Shown here one piece after another: positions 17,653-26,401 of a DNA stretch of 46,804 bases. Numbering within the stretch: position 1 is the stretch's first letter; every line of letters starts with the position of its first letter. The notes below the pieces were generated by a model. The model did not search any database. It was given only the letters and a program-made list of their open reading frames with translations, and was not told the DNA's origin. The DNA lies in NCBI GenBank assembly GCA_045615765.1, contig JAZLFM010000024.1, positions 1 through 46,804 of the forward strand. The letters are read 5' to 3'. The position numbers and the translations under genes are program-made. The stretch comes from UBA1715 sp045615765. Its GTDB lineage: Bacteria; Bacteroidota; Bacteroidia; Bacteroidales; UBA1715.

Positions 17653-18795
17653 TTATGCCCGTAACAAAACAATAATTTTCAAAAACATATCGAAAAATAT
17701 AATATTGGCATTTCCATTACGGGAAATCTGGTAATACGCAGTATTAAATTCCTTTGTGAAACCAGCAACATTTCTTTCATTTATATATGGATGGAACTTT
17801 TCCGCAAACTCTCGTTCTTGATTGTCCATATATGATATTTGCTGGGTATTATAATTTTGAATAAAATTCTCACGAACTTCACGAAGGCAAAATTGCAAAA
17901 AAGACTTTTGTTTTTCTCTACCAAGTGCGACAAGAGAATCCAACATTTTATTCATACCAACAATGTCTTTCATATATCCCAATCGCATCATTTGCTTGAA
18001 CAATTCTAAATACTCTACTGGAGAATCATCAGACTTTGCCATAGAAAATGCACGGATATAATTTCCATTTGCATTTTTCACCAATGATTGCAACTCATTG
18101 CCCTCGAGCAAGAAATCTTCACGAATTTTCTGTTCCAAACTTTCATCGTCTATTTTGGGAACTGCTATTCGTTGCGTTCTCGAAATAATTGTCGGCAACA
18201 TAAATCGTGTATCTTCTGCTATAAGCAAAAACAATGTGCGAGGATTTGGTTCTTCCAAGATCTTTAGAATCTTATTGGCACAAGTTTCATTCATCTTTTC
18301 TGCCATCCAAATTACCATCACCTTATACTTTGCACTAAAGTTACTATATGAAAGCTTACGAATGATACCTTTTACTTTTCCCGAATCATCGCCTGCTGCC
18401 TCCGATTCATAAATCAGTGGTTGTTTCCCCGTCATACCGATATGCTCCATCCACCATTCCAAACTGATATATGGATTTTGTGCAAACAATTCACGCCATT
18501 CAGGCAAGTAATCATCACAACTTATCTTACTTCCATCTTTTACAATAGGAAACACAAAATGCAAATCTGGATGTTGCAGTTTAGCAAAAGCTTTACAAGA
18601 AGCACATTCTCCACACGAATCAGTTTCGGTTGGATGCTCACAATTTAAATATTGCGCATAAGCCAATGCCAACGGAAGTTTTCCAGATCCTTCAGGACCG
18701 GTAAACATATACGCATGAGCAACTCTATTAAGTGCTACCGTTTCACGCAATTCATTTTTTATTTTTTCTTGTCCTATTACTTCACTAAACAACAT
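17653..18795 (-). CDS. holB: DNA polymerase III delta-prime-type clamp-loader subunit
   Basis: This 380-residue AAA+ protein belongs to the clamp-loader complex of the replicative polymerase. The N-terminus has IGQEKIKNELRETV and AHAYMFTGPEGSGKLPLA, a P-loop-like segment. A zinc-finger-like set of cysteines follows (NCEHPTETDSCGECASC). Further motifs are KVMVIWMAEKMNETCANKILKILEEP and TRFMLPTIISRTQRI, the sensor-1/SRC region. The ATG at 18795 starts MLFSEVIGQ, the usual beginning of the family; a TTG nine codons earlier was rejected. It is transcribed with ricT, gldH and trmB downstream, and a small outer-membrane gene ends eight bases upstream. Confidence 0.9.
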   Translation of the reverse strand: MLFSEVIGQEKIKNELRETVALNRVAHAYMFTGPEGSGKLPLALAYAQYLNCEHPTETDSCGECASCKAFAKLQHPDLHFVFPIVKDGSKISCDDYLPEWRELFAQNPYISLEWWMEHIGMTGKQPLIYESEAAGDDSGKVKGIIRKLSYSNFSAKYKVMVIWMAEKMNETCANKILKILEEPNPRTLFLLIAEDTRFMLPTIISRTQRIAVPKIDDESLEQKIREDFLLEGNELQSLVKNANGNYIRAFSMAKSDDSPVEYLELFKQMMRLGYMKDIVGMNKMLDSLVALGREKQKSFLQFCLREVRENFIQNYNTQQISYMDNQEREFAEKFHPYINERNVAGFTKEFNTAYYQISRNGNANIIFFDMFLKIIVLLRA

Positions 18796-18802
18796 AATCC
18801 AA

Positions 18803-19288
18803 CTAAAATTTATATCGAACACCTACGCGATACATAGGATTTGTACGAGTCGCCCAAGCTTCATCATACATAATATCGTAAAGTATCAAAGCGTATGCTT
18901 CCATTCTCGAGGTGATATCCGTAAAACCTCCTATTCCTATAGGGAAAGCCTGTACAGTTGCCTTACTTCCTTCCGAAAACGAGACATTTGCTATCTCATA
19001 TTCTGCGTGAACAAATATATTAAAATCAAATCGATATTGGGCAAAAATTCGCCCGCCATACTTTTTCGACCAATAATTTGACGACAAATGAGAATTGTAC
19101 AAAAAGAATGGCGCACCTCCTACCGTAAGATGATCCCACCAAGTATATGTACCCTCTGGGGCAACGTCAACAGTCAAATAATTATTTGTTATTCCTGCTC
19201 CGCACGTTCCTCCCAATTTAAACTGACAAAATGCAGTTTGTCCTAAAAAGAACAACGCAAGCAGAAAAAGTATCAGTTTTTTTAGCAT
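18803..19288 (-). CDS. Small outer-membrane beta-barrel-like protein
   Basis: This 161-residue protein has a clear Sec signal peptide (LILFLLALFFLGQTAFCQ). It then alternates polar and aromatic residues and ends in YRVGVRYKF, an aromatic-terminated strand typical of outer-membrane barrels. No named family was recognised. The start at 19288 gives the signal peptide; the frame extends further upstream but that stretch looks like a shadow of the divergent kinase-like gene. Only 55 bases separate it from that divergent gene, so the two probably share a regulatory region. It heads the minus-strand run towards holB. Confidence 0.7.
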   Translation of the reverse strand: MLKKLILFLLALFFLGQTAFCQFKLGGTCGAGITNNYLTVDVAPEGTYTWWDHLTVGGAPFFLYNSHLSSNYWSKKYGGRIFAQYRFDFNIFVHAEYEIANVSFSEGSKATVQAFPIGIGGFTDITSRMEAYALILYDIMYDEAWATRTNPMYRVGVRYKF

Positions 19289-19295
19289 AAAAAAG

Positions 19296-19303
19296 TATAT
19301 TTG
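19296..19303 (+). promoter_or_regulatory. Candidate -7 element of the pseudokinase gene
   Basis: TATATTTG matches the TAnnTTTG -7 consensus. It is 40 bases upstream of the ATG at 19344 and lies in the short region shared with the divergent outer-membrane gene. No good -33 box was found. Confidence 0.4.
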
Positions 19304-19343
19304 TGCAACACGATAAAAGTAATTATTTTTTTTGAATCGGCGT

Positions 19344-20336
19344 ATGCAAAAGAGACTTGTTGGCAAAAACAACTCATATTTATTTGATTTTGTCCTCCCC
19401 GAAGAAGACGAACAAAAAGATGACGACACGGGACTTATTTTTCGTGGCGTATGCGAGCAAACAAATACGACTGTAGTTATTCGATATTTAAGCGATACGA
19501 AACTAATTCAAAACCAACAACATTTGCAAGTCATACAAAACATTATGTTTTGTCTAAATCAAACACACCAAGGAATTGTAAAAACTTACGATTGCTGTAT
19601 TGACGATGACGGCATTTATTTTATTCGTGAACAATTGATAGGTATAGATCTGCACTCAGTTATTTTTAGTGGAGATTACCCACATCTACGAGAGCCCGCC
19701 TTTATTCTCCGTGTAGGTGAAAAAGTGTGCGAAATCCTTTCTACACTGCATGCGAACAAGATAGTACACCGACGAATCCAACCAAGTACTATTTTTCTTG
19801 TAGCCAACGAATTAGGGCAAATCGACATTGACAATCCGACTGTTAAGATTCTTAACTTTGAATACGCACAAGTTAACGGGCAAAGCATACTCAATTTTGC
19901 CTCCATACCATACGCAATGTACTATTCCGCTCCGGAAATGGTGCTGCAATGCGGATTGTTAGTAAACGAATCGTGCGACATATATAGTACAGGTATCACA
20001 TTATATGAAGCGTTCGCCAGAGAACATGCTTTTGTCTGCGACAAAGACGACAAAAATCTGATTCTCAACATGCAAATTTCTTTTCCTCTGAAGAAAAGCC
20101 ACAGAACTGACAAAGACGTATTTGCAATGCTTCAAAAAGCAACAGCAAAACATATATTTAGCACACCACCAATGCGTTACAAACAAGAAGCAAGACTTAA
20201 ATTCCTTTATAACGCGCAAGCACTAAGGTTTCAATCTGCAGAAGAAATGAAAAACGCAATCATTACATTATTACAAAATGTAAAAGAAGAGAAAAGCTTC
20301 ATGGAAAGATTGCTGGGGAAATTCAGGAAAGAATAA
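19344..20336 (+). CDS. Predicted pseudokinase (Ser/Thr-kinase fold)
   Basis: This 330-residue cytoplasmic protein follows the bacterial Ser/Thr kinase fold but lacks the key catalytic residues. The VAIK lysine is Arg (VVIR, R47). The HRD catalytic loop reads HRRIQPSTI (142-150), so the catalytic Asp is Arg144. The DFG metal-binding motif reads NFE (171-173). Structural marks remain: APE at 196-198 and a D-x4-G (DIYSTG, 212-217) in helix F. It therefore probably binds a partner or nucleotide without transferring phosphate. There is no membrane segment or extra domain. It is divergent from an outer-membrane protein gene and upstream of pgk, with its own candidate promoter. Confidence 0.8.
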   Translation: MQKRLVGKNNSYLFDFVLPEEDEQKDDDTGLIFRGVCEQTNTTVVIRYLSDTKLIQNQQHLQVIQNIMFCLNQTHQGIVKTYDCCIDDDGIYFIREQLIGIDLHSVIFSGDYPHLREPAFILRVGEKVCEILSTLHANKIVHRRIQPSTIFLVANELGQIDIDNPTVKILNFEYAQVNGQSILNFASIPYAMYYSAPEMVLQCGLLVNESCDIYSTGITLYEAFAREHAFVCDKDDKNLILNMQISFPLKKSHRTDKDVFAMLQKATAKHIFSTPPMRYKQEARLKFLYNAQALRFQSAEEMKNAIITLLQNVKEEKSFMERLLGKFRKE

Positions 20337-20428
20337 TTTACGTATCATAACCAATCCTAATCAAACATCTTCATACTTTTCGATTATCAATTTATCGTTA
20401 ATCGCTTATCACTAATAATTATTTTTAC

Positions 20429-20436
20429 TATCTTTG
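20429..20436 (+). promoter_or_regulatory. Candidate -7 element of pgk
   Basis: TATCTTTG is a strong match to TAnnTTTG, 39 bases before the pgk ATG. The expected -33 position shows only a weak TTAT. The gap 20337-20475 is otherwise featureless. Confidence 0.55.
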
Positions 20437-20475
20437 GGCATCAAAAAAGTAAGTTTAACATAAACATTATTAATA

Positions 20476-21747
20476 ATGCAAACTATTGACAACTACAAAT
20501 TTGCTGGTAAAAAAGCAATCGTTCGCGTGGATTTCAATGTTCCACTAGAAAACGGTAAAGTAAAAGACGACACTCGTATTATGGGTGCTCTTCCAACATT
20601 AAAGAAAGTTTTGGCTGACGGTGGATCTTTAATCATCATGAGTCACATGGGTAAACCAAAAGGCCAAGTTGTTGCTAAATATTCTCTAAGCCAAATCGTT
20701 GACGCTGTTGCTGAACGCCTTGGTGCTCCTGTAAAATTCGTAAACGACTGCCAAAAAGCTCAAGCAGAAGCTGCAGCTTTGAAACCAGGAGAAGTTCTAT
20801 TATTGGAAAACCTTCGTTTCTACGGTGAAGAAGAAGGTAAACCAGTAGGTATTGAAAAAGAAGATCCTGCATACGAAGCAGCTAAGAAAGAAATGAAAGC
20901 AAAACAAAAAGATTTCTCTAAAGTTTTGGCTTCATACGCTGACTGCTACATTAACGACGCATTCGGTACTGCTCACCGTAAACATGCTTCTACTGCAGTA
21001 ATCGCTGACTACTTCAACGAAGACAGCAAAATGTTAGGTTACTTGATGGAAAAAGAAGTAAAAGCTGTTGACAACGTATTGAACAACATCAACCGTCCAT
21101 TCGTTGCTATCATGGGTGGTTCAAAAGTATCAACTAAGATCGGTATCATCGAAAACTTGATGACTAAAGTTGACAAATTGATCCTTTGCGGTGGTATGAC
21201 TTATACTTTCGCAAAAGCTAACGGTGGTAAAGTTGGTTCTTCAATCTGCGAAGAAGATAAATTAGATCTTGCTCTTAACATCCAAGAATTGGCAAAGAAA
21301 AACAACGTAGAATTAGTTCTTGGTACTGATTCAGTTGTAACAAACGCTTTCGATTTCGACACTATGTCTCTTAAAGCCGGTGCTCAAGTAAAAGTTTGTG
21401 CTTCAGGTGCTATCGAAGATGGTTTCGAAGGTTTGGATGCTGGACCAGAAAGCCAAAAGAAATTTGCTGACGCAATCAAAGGTGCAAAAACTATCCTTTG
21501 GAACGGTCCTGCAGGTGTATTCGAATGTGATGATTTCACAGCTGGTTCAAAAGCTATCGCTAACGCAATCGCTGCCGCAACAAAAGAAGGCGCTTTCTCT
21601 CTAATCGGTGGTGGTGACTCTGTTGCATGTATCAACAAATTCGGCTTAGCTGACCAAGTTTCATACATCTCAACTGGTGGTGGTGCTTTACTTGAAGCAA
21701 TCGAAGGAAAAGTTCTTCCAGGTGTTGCTGCTATCAAAGGCGAATAA
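20476..21747 (+). CDS. pgk: Phosphoglycerate kinase
   Basis: This 423-residue cytoplasmic glycolytic enzyme transfers phosphate from 1,3-bisphosphoglycerate to ADP. VRVDFNVPL at the N-terminus, MSHMGKPKG, LLLENLRFY and INDAFGTAHRKHAST line the substrate side. GGSKVSTKIGII, WNGPAGVFE and the C-terminal GGGDSVACINKFG form the nucleotide site. A few residues more than the classic length fit the Bacteroidota form. Codon choice is noticeably more uniform than in its neighbours (GGT, AAA, GAA, CTT), as expected for a highly expressed gene. It is single, with its own promoter and terminator, and the next 6.5 kb is accessory DNA. Confidence 0.98.
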   Translation: MQTIDNYKFAGKKAIVRVDFNVPLENGKVKDDTRIMGALPTLKKVLADGGSLIIMSHMGKPKGQVVAKYSLSQIVDAVAERLGAPVKFVNDCQKAQAEAAALKPGEVLLLENLRFYGEEEGKPVGIEKEDPAYEAAKKEMKAKQKDFSKVLASYADCYINDAFGTAHRKHASTAVIADYFNEDSKMLGYLMEKEVKAVDNVLNNINRPFVAIMGGSKVSTKIGIIENLMTKVDKLILCGGMTYTFAKANGGKVGSSICEEDKLDLALNIQELAKKNNVELVLGTDSVVTNAFDFDTMSLKAGAQVKVCASGAIEDGFEGLDAGPESQKKFADAIKGAKTILWNGPAGVFECDDFTAGSKAIANAIAAATKEGAFSLIGGGDSVACINKFGLADQVSYISTGGGALLEAIEGKVLPGVAAIKGE

Positions 21748-21770
21748 TAATAGATAAACTATTATACACG

Positions 21771-21808
21771 AAAGACTTCTCATACTATATGGGAAGTCTT
21801 TTTTTTAT
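21771..21808 (+). terminator. Intrinsic terminator after pgk
   Basis: The arms AAAGACTTC (21771-21779) and GAAGTCTTT (21793-21801) enclose a 13-base loop and are followed by a T run. It closes the pgk transcript and separates it from the Rhs-derived region. Confidence 0.85.
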
Positions 21809-21876
21809 TATTATACCAAGATGTATATTATTCCCTAAAATAAATTATTTTTATACAGGAATTCGTCCATAAACAA

Positions 21877-23235
21877 GTGCATTCTGGTGATAACATATAT
21901 TACTATTACTACATTCATACTCCAGACGGGCTAACGAACGTGGCGGAGAAGAAAAATTCTACAATTACGGTTTATTCGGCAGAAACCGATTATTTGGGTA
22001 GCATTGCTTCTTTATACAACAGAAACGGGCAAAAGGTATTCCGTGCCGAATACGATGCGTGGGGCAAGCAAAATGTGGTTACCGACAGTTTAGCTCGTTT
22101 CCAGCGAGGCTATTGCGGCCACGAACATTGGCAGGAGTTTGGTTTGATTGACATGAACGGCCGAATGTACGACCCCGTGATTGCACGCTTCCTTAGCCCC
22201 GACCCGTTTGTTCAGGCTCCCGAGGATTTGCAGAACTACAACCGATATTCCTACTGTCTGAATAATCCGCTGAAATATACCGACCCAAGTGGGGAATACT
22301 GGTTATTTGATGATTTGATTGTTGGTGCGATAGGTGGCACGATCAATTTGGTTTCAAACGCACTTCAAGGAAATTTGGGAGGGTCTAATATTTGGAATTC
22401 TATTGGACGAGGAGCTGCAGCATTTGCTGCAGGAGCCGCTAGTAGCGTCGCATCAATGTATCCACAATTTGGAGGTTCATTGATAGGAGGAGCAATTATG
22501 GGAGCCACAAACGCTTGGCTTGGTGGAGCAAGTTCGGCAAGTGACTTATTGAGAAATGCAGGTATTGGGGCTGTATCTGGTTTCGTTGGTGGTACTGCTG
22601 GACAATGGGCAGGAAATGGTTTGGGAGGAGTTGTCATAAATGGATTTCAAATAACGAGTCCAACATTGAAAGGAGCGGTTGCAGGCTTCATTGGAGGTGC
22701 AGTTGGTGGCTATGTTGGAGGGACAACGGCAGGTTTGATAATGACGGGAGATTTTGCTACAGCAAATCATATAGGATTACAAAGTATAGCTTCAGGTGCA
22801 ATAACAGGAACAATATCTGGTAGTGCTGGAGCAATTGTAAGTGCAAGAAAAAATAGTATTAATCCTTGGAATGGGAAACCGAAAAAAAGTTTTACCATAG
22901 GAGAAGGAATGACTACGGATCCTCAAAAAGGATGGATGGGAGTTGATCAAATCTCAAAAGATTTGGGTAGCGATTATTATCGTCCAGACAATAGTATACC
23001 TAAAGAAGTCAAAGGTTATGGAACGTCCCCTGAATTAATGTATGATAACGCTGTACAAATTGAAATTCAAATGCAAGAAAATATAATAATATATGATAGA
23101 GGTCCTGTTGGTAATGGTAGTCCATACTATAATATGGAACAAGGGCGTACCATGAACTACAACAATGTTTATAACGTCAAAGCTATTTACAATAAAACGC
23201 AGACAATTAGAATTCTTATCATAAATAAAAATTAA
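21877..23235 (+). CDS. Rhs tip module A: truncated core plus glycine-rich linker and unknown C-terminal domain
   Basis: This frame of 452 codons (from a GTG; it is open from about 21844) starts in the middle of an Rhs core. Residues 1-140 have ETDYLGS, RAEYDAWG, QRGYCGHEHW, MNGRMYDPVIARFLSPDPF and NRYSYCLNNPLKYTDPSGE, the end of the Rhs-associated core. The DPSGE boundary is at 22295. A glycine/alanine-rich hydrophobic stretch follows (about 150-310), perhaps a membrane-entry segment. The last 130 residues are a charged domain of unknown family that I could not assign. The missing shell and signal suggest a displaced tip that is silent or used by recombination. Its stop is one base before a small partner gene, as in toxin-immunity pairs. 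Confidence 0.8.
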   Translation: MHSGDNIYYYYYIHTPDGLTNVAEKKNSTITVYSAETDYLGSIASLYNRNGQKVFRAEYDAWGKQNVVTDSLARFQRGYCGHEHWQEFGLIDMNGRMYDPVIARFLSPDPFVQAPEDLQNYNRYSYCLNNPLKYTDPSGEYWLFDDLIVGAIGGTINLVSNALQGNLGGSNIWNSIGRGAAAFAAGAASSVASMYPQFGGSLIGGAIMGATNAWLGGASSASDLLRNAGIGAVSGFVGGTAGQWAGNGLGGVVINGFQITSPTLKGAVAGFIGGAVGGYVGGTTAGLIMTGDFATANHIGLQSIASGAITGTISGSAGAIVSARKNSINPWNGKPKKSFTIGEGMTTDPQKGWMGVDQISKDLGSDYYRPDNSIPKEVKGYGTSPELMYDNAVQIEIQMQENIIIYDRGPVGNGSPYYNMEQGRTMNYNNVYNVKAIYNKTQTIRILIINKN

Positions 23236-23236
23236 A

Positions 23237-23734
23237 ATGGATGATTTAACCTATAACGAAAAACTGTTTGTTGAAATCTTAAAAATTTTTGATTTCTTGA
23301 ATGAATTTGGTTTTTCGATAAAAAAATGTTCTATTAACAATGGTCGAAGTCTGCCCTCAGTTATATATGAAAATTATCAAAATGCAAGAGAATTCCATAT
23401 TATCGGAGATGAACAAACTTGGTCTATAGAAATAATTCGTACGGATTATTTCTATATTTGTCAAAAACAATATTCTTTCGATATTAGTGATTTTTATGAC
23501 TATTTCGGTGCATGCATGTCAAAAGACAAAACATATAGTTTAAAATCACAATCTAATTTTGTAAAACAATATCTTTTACCAGTCATTAATGGAGATGTTT
23601 GGATATACAAGGAGAAAGGAAAGGTTATTATAAAAAAAGAAAACAAATATTTAAGGAAATCAATTGTAAAAAATTTTTCTTTGAGTATAATTTTAATTAT
23701 TTGTTTGTTTGTAATTCTTTTTAGTTTTCTATGA
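23237..23734 (+). CDS. Putative immunity protein of Rhs module A, tail-anchored
   Basis: This 165-residue protein of unknown family is acidic and aromatic-rich, and it ends in a single hydrophobic segment (LSIILIICLFVILFSFL) that would anchor it in a membrane by its tail. It begins one base after the C-terminal domain of module A. Its TGA stop overlaps the ATG of the next Rhs fragment (ATGA). Position, small size and low GC fit an immunity gene that protects against the toxin encoded just upstream. The tail anchor suggests the toxin acts at or near the inner membrane. That role is inferred from context alone. Confidence 0.65.
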   Translation: MDDLTYNEKLFVEILKIFDFLNEFGFSIKKCSINNGRSLPSVIYENYQNAREFHIIGDEQTWSIEIIRTDYFYICQKQYSFDISDFYDYFGACMSKDKTYSLKSQSNFVKQYLLPVINGDVWIYKEKGKVIIKKENKYLRKSIVKNFSLSIILIICLFVILFSFL

Positions 23735-25314
23735 ATGCAACTAACGGAACGGAGAAAACAGGCATAGGTTCGTATTCATACGACTCCGACCGCCCCCATG
23801 CCGTTGATTGGGTGGATAACACTGGAGGCTTGGTTTCGGAAGTTCCGCAATACGTTACCTACACGCCGTTCAACAAGGTGGCGACTGTGAACCAAGGTAC
23901 CTACAACCTTACCATAACATACGGCCCCGACCGCCAACGGTGCAAAACGGCACTGAGCCGAAACGACACCCTGCTCTACACCCGCTACTACGCCGACAAC
24001 TACGAGGAAGTACACGCAGGCGACACCGTTTACCGTTACTATTATGTTTACACTTCCGATGGGCTTTCGATGGTTGCTGAGAGGATAGGCAACACTATGA
24101 ACCTGAAATTGTATTCCGTTGAAACCGATTACTTGGGAAGTATAGTGGCGATGTATAACTATAAAGGGCAAACCGAATTCCGTGCGGAATACGATGCGTG
24201 GGGAAGGCAGAATGTGGTTACCAACAACCTCGCCCACTTCCAACGGGGCTACTGTGGCCACGAGCATTGGCATGAATTCGACCTCATTGATATGAACGGC
24301 CGAATGTACGACCCCGTAATCTCGCGATTCCTCTCGCCCGACCCGTTTGTTCAGGCTCCAGAGGATTTACAGAACTACAACCGCTATTCGTATTGTCTGA
24401 ATAATCCACTGAAATATACTGATCCAAGTGGGGAGCTTGCATGGGAAGCAATTGTTATAGGTGCAATCGTGGGAGGTATTACGAATGTTTGTGCTGCTTC
24501 AAAAACATCCGACTCGGGTGGAGGTGCATATTTCCTTGCAGGAGCAGCTGTTGGTGCTGTTTCTGGTCTTTGTGGCGGAGCAACCAACGTGGCGGGAATC
24601 ATTTCCGGATGTGCCACAGGTGCCGCACTCGGTGCTGCTTCAGGTGTGGCAACAAGTGCTTCAACTACAATTCTAAATAATTGCATTTCTGGAACTAATT
24701 GGAATACGGGATTGACGGATGCACTTTGGTACGGATTGGCTGAAGGTGCTATTACAGGAGCATTAGGAGGATGTGTTGCAGGATTTAAAAATGCAAAAAA
24801 GGCTGATTGCTCAATTTGGACAGGAAGAACTATCTATGAAAAAACATTAGTCGAAACAGACGTAACCAGCATTATTCAAAAAGGACCATACGATTGCGGA
24901 TTCGCTGCAGTTGAATCAACGACAGGCATTAGCCAGGAATCTCTCTCTAATTACTATAGTTGTGGTCCACATGGATTGGTTCCTATGGATGATTTAGCAG
25001 AAACGCTTGATGCCGTGTCAAACTCAACTTGGAGTTTAAATAAAATAAAAGTTAAATCAGAATATTTAGCGAATGCATTAAAGAATACGGATAAAAAGGT
25101 ACTCTTGACAACGATTGTTTACGATGAATTTGGCAAATCTTATGGTCATGGTTTAGCGTTAAAAAATGTTATACAACGGAATATAATAAGTTGTACAGGG
25201 AGACAACTACATCCGAGATACTATTATACCATTATGAATCCAGTAGATGGTAACTTTTATAGAATTTCCTCAAAAAGAATACAAGGTCAATATTTATTAA
25301 CTCATTTGAAATAG
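23731..25314 (+). CDS. Rhs tip module B: truncated core with papain/C39-like peptidase C-terminus
   Basis: This 527-residue fragment carries the longest core piece here. Residues 1-235 run from a YD-repeat (SYDSDRPHAVDWV) through ETDYLGS and AEYDAWG to SRFLSPDPF and YTDPSGE. A glycine-rich hydrophobic linker spans about 240-350. The C-terminal domain (about 370-527) has Q383, C389 in PYDCGFAA, H473 in SYGHGLAL, and N503/D506 in MNPVDG. This order fits the oxyanion Gln, nucleophile Cys, His and Asn/Asp of a papain- or C39-like peptidase. A peptidase toxin is therefore likely, but the target is unknown. The core is clearly richer in G+C than the tip. No shell or secretion signal is encoded. The ATG overlaps the stop of the preceding gene. 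Confidence 0.78.
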   Translation: MNATNGTEKTGIGSYSYDSDRPHAVDWVDNTGGLVSEVPQYVTYTPFNKVATVNQGTYNLTITYGPDRQRCKTALSRNDTLLYTRYYADNYEEVHAGDTVYRYYYVYTSDGLSMVAERIGNTMNLKLYSVETDYLGSIVAMYNYKGQTEFRAEYDAWGRQNVVTNNLAHFQRGYCGHEHWHEFDLIDMNGRMYDPVISRFLSPDPFVQAPEDLQNYNRYSYCLNNPLKYTDPSGELAWEAIVIGAIVGGITNVCAASKTSDSGGGAYFLAGAAVGAVSGLCGGATNVAGIISGCATGAALGAASGVATSASTTILNNCISGTNWNTGLTDALWYGLAEGAITGALGGCVAGFKNAKKADCSIWTGRTIYEKTLVETDVTSIIQKGPYDCGFAAVESTTGISQESLSNYYSCGPHGLVPMDDLAETLDAVSNSTWSLNKIKVKSEYLANALKNTDKKVLLTTIVYDEFGKSYGHGLALKNVIQRNIISCTGRQLHPRYYYTIMNPVDGNFYRISSKRIQGQYLLTHLK

Positions 25315-25323
25315 AAATTGGTC

Positions 25324-26319
25324 ATGCTTAAGTTCATAACTTTTAGTACATTTTTGCTTTTTACTGAATTTATATTTGCTCAGCAAGTAAAGGTAGAACA
25401 TCCCATTACCTATTGTGGCACCAACAAATATGCTGCATCAATAGTCATGCTTGAAGATTATTCAAGTTTTGAAAACAAGAAAAAAAATAAAAAGAACATT
25501 CGAGCAGCAGTAAAGAAATGTCAGTTAAATAACCCTTTCGAAACGTTATGTTGTTTATATTGGTCTGAAATCTATATCGATAACGAAATGTCTCAAGATG
25601 TGGAACAATTGTTTTTTAAATCAAAAGATGATTTTTACGACAGGATAGTCGTTATGGACTCTAAAAATATATATAATGTTTCGATTTATGATTGTTCAAA
25701 AAAAGAACCTACTGTTTTAGTTACAAAATACGGTGGACAAAAATGGGACAAAATGCCGTTGATTTACAACAATGTTCTCAATTATATCATTCAATTACAA
25801 CCAATCCATATCTTCCGTTATTATGGTATGTATGGTGATGTTTTTTATTGTGTTACGAAGGATGATATTCAAGTCGTGCATAACCACAGGGATGTCCAAA
25901 GAATGAAGCATCATTCTGTAATTAAAGACACTATACTAAAAGACACTTCAAAGGTAACATTTGAAGATATACCCATGGAACTACTTACTAATTTTGACAA
26001 AATGGGTGTTGACAACAAACTGATTCTCAATGATTATGAAGCTGAATATTTGAACCATACATTTAAATCGTGTCGGGGTGATTTCGACTTTAAAGGAAAA
26101 CGAGTTCAATTTGGTCTTAAATCATCTTTAAATCAAAAAATGCCTTTTTTTAAAGGCGAACGGAATCGTTATCATGAAAATGCAAGACCTGCAACTTGTA
26201 ACACGAACACGATGGAGTTTATTTTTCTTGAAATAAAACAAGAAAAGAATTATGATGCTATAATAGAATTACGTGCTTGGAAACTATACGATAAGAAATC
26301 GACCAAAAGGAGAAAGTGA
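25324..26319 (+). CDS. Exported partner protein of module B, paralogue 1
   Basis: This 331-residue protein has a Sec signal peptide (FSTFLLFTEFIFAQQ) and no recognised domain. It starts nine bases after the peptidase-tip gene, the usual place of an immunity gene, and it has a clear paralogue at 27290-28303. Shared segments include a LEDYSS/LDDYSG motif, a CLYWSEI/CLFWSEI motif, EQLFFKS-x3-FYDRI, and a long NFDKMGVDN block, with a conserved RGDFDF near the end. Several cysteines are conserved, which fits a disulfide-bonded periplasmic protein. If it is the immunity factor, the toxin acts in the periplasm. An in-frame TTG two codons upstream was not preferred. Confidence 0.65.
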   Translation: MLKFITFSTFLLFTEFIFAQQVKVEHPITYCGTNKYAASIVMLEDYSSFENKKKNKKNIRAAVKKCQLNNPFETLCCLYWSEIYIDNEMSQDVEQLFFKSKDDFYDRIVVMDSKNIYNVSIYDCSKKEPTVLVTKYGGQKWDKMPLIYNNVLNYIIQLQPIHIFRYYGMYGDVFYCVTKDDIQVVHNHRDVQRMKHHSVIKDTILKDTSKVTFEDIPMELLTNFDKMGVDNKLILNDYEAEYLNHTFKSCRGDFDFKGKRVQFGLKSSLNQKMPFFKGERNRYHENARPATCNTNTMEFIFLEIKQEKNYDAIIELRAWKLYDKKSTKRRK

Positions 26320-26401
26320 ATATCGCACAAAGGAGTGTACACTTTCTATTCTAGAAGGCTATCTATAGACTGTTGGAGAGAGGAAGTTTATATAAAATTA
26401 A

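Noticed and set aside
21838..21876. Full-length Rhs start upstream of module A
   Set aside because: The frame meets a stop at 21841 and the pgk terminator lies just before it, so no shell or signal sequence is present.
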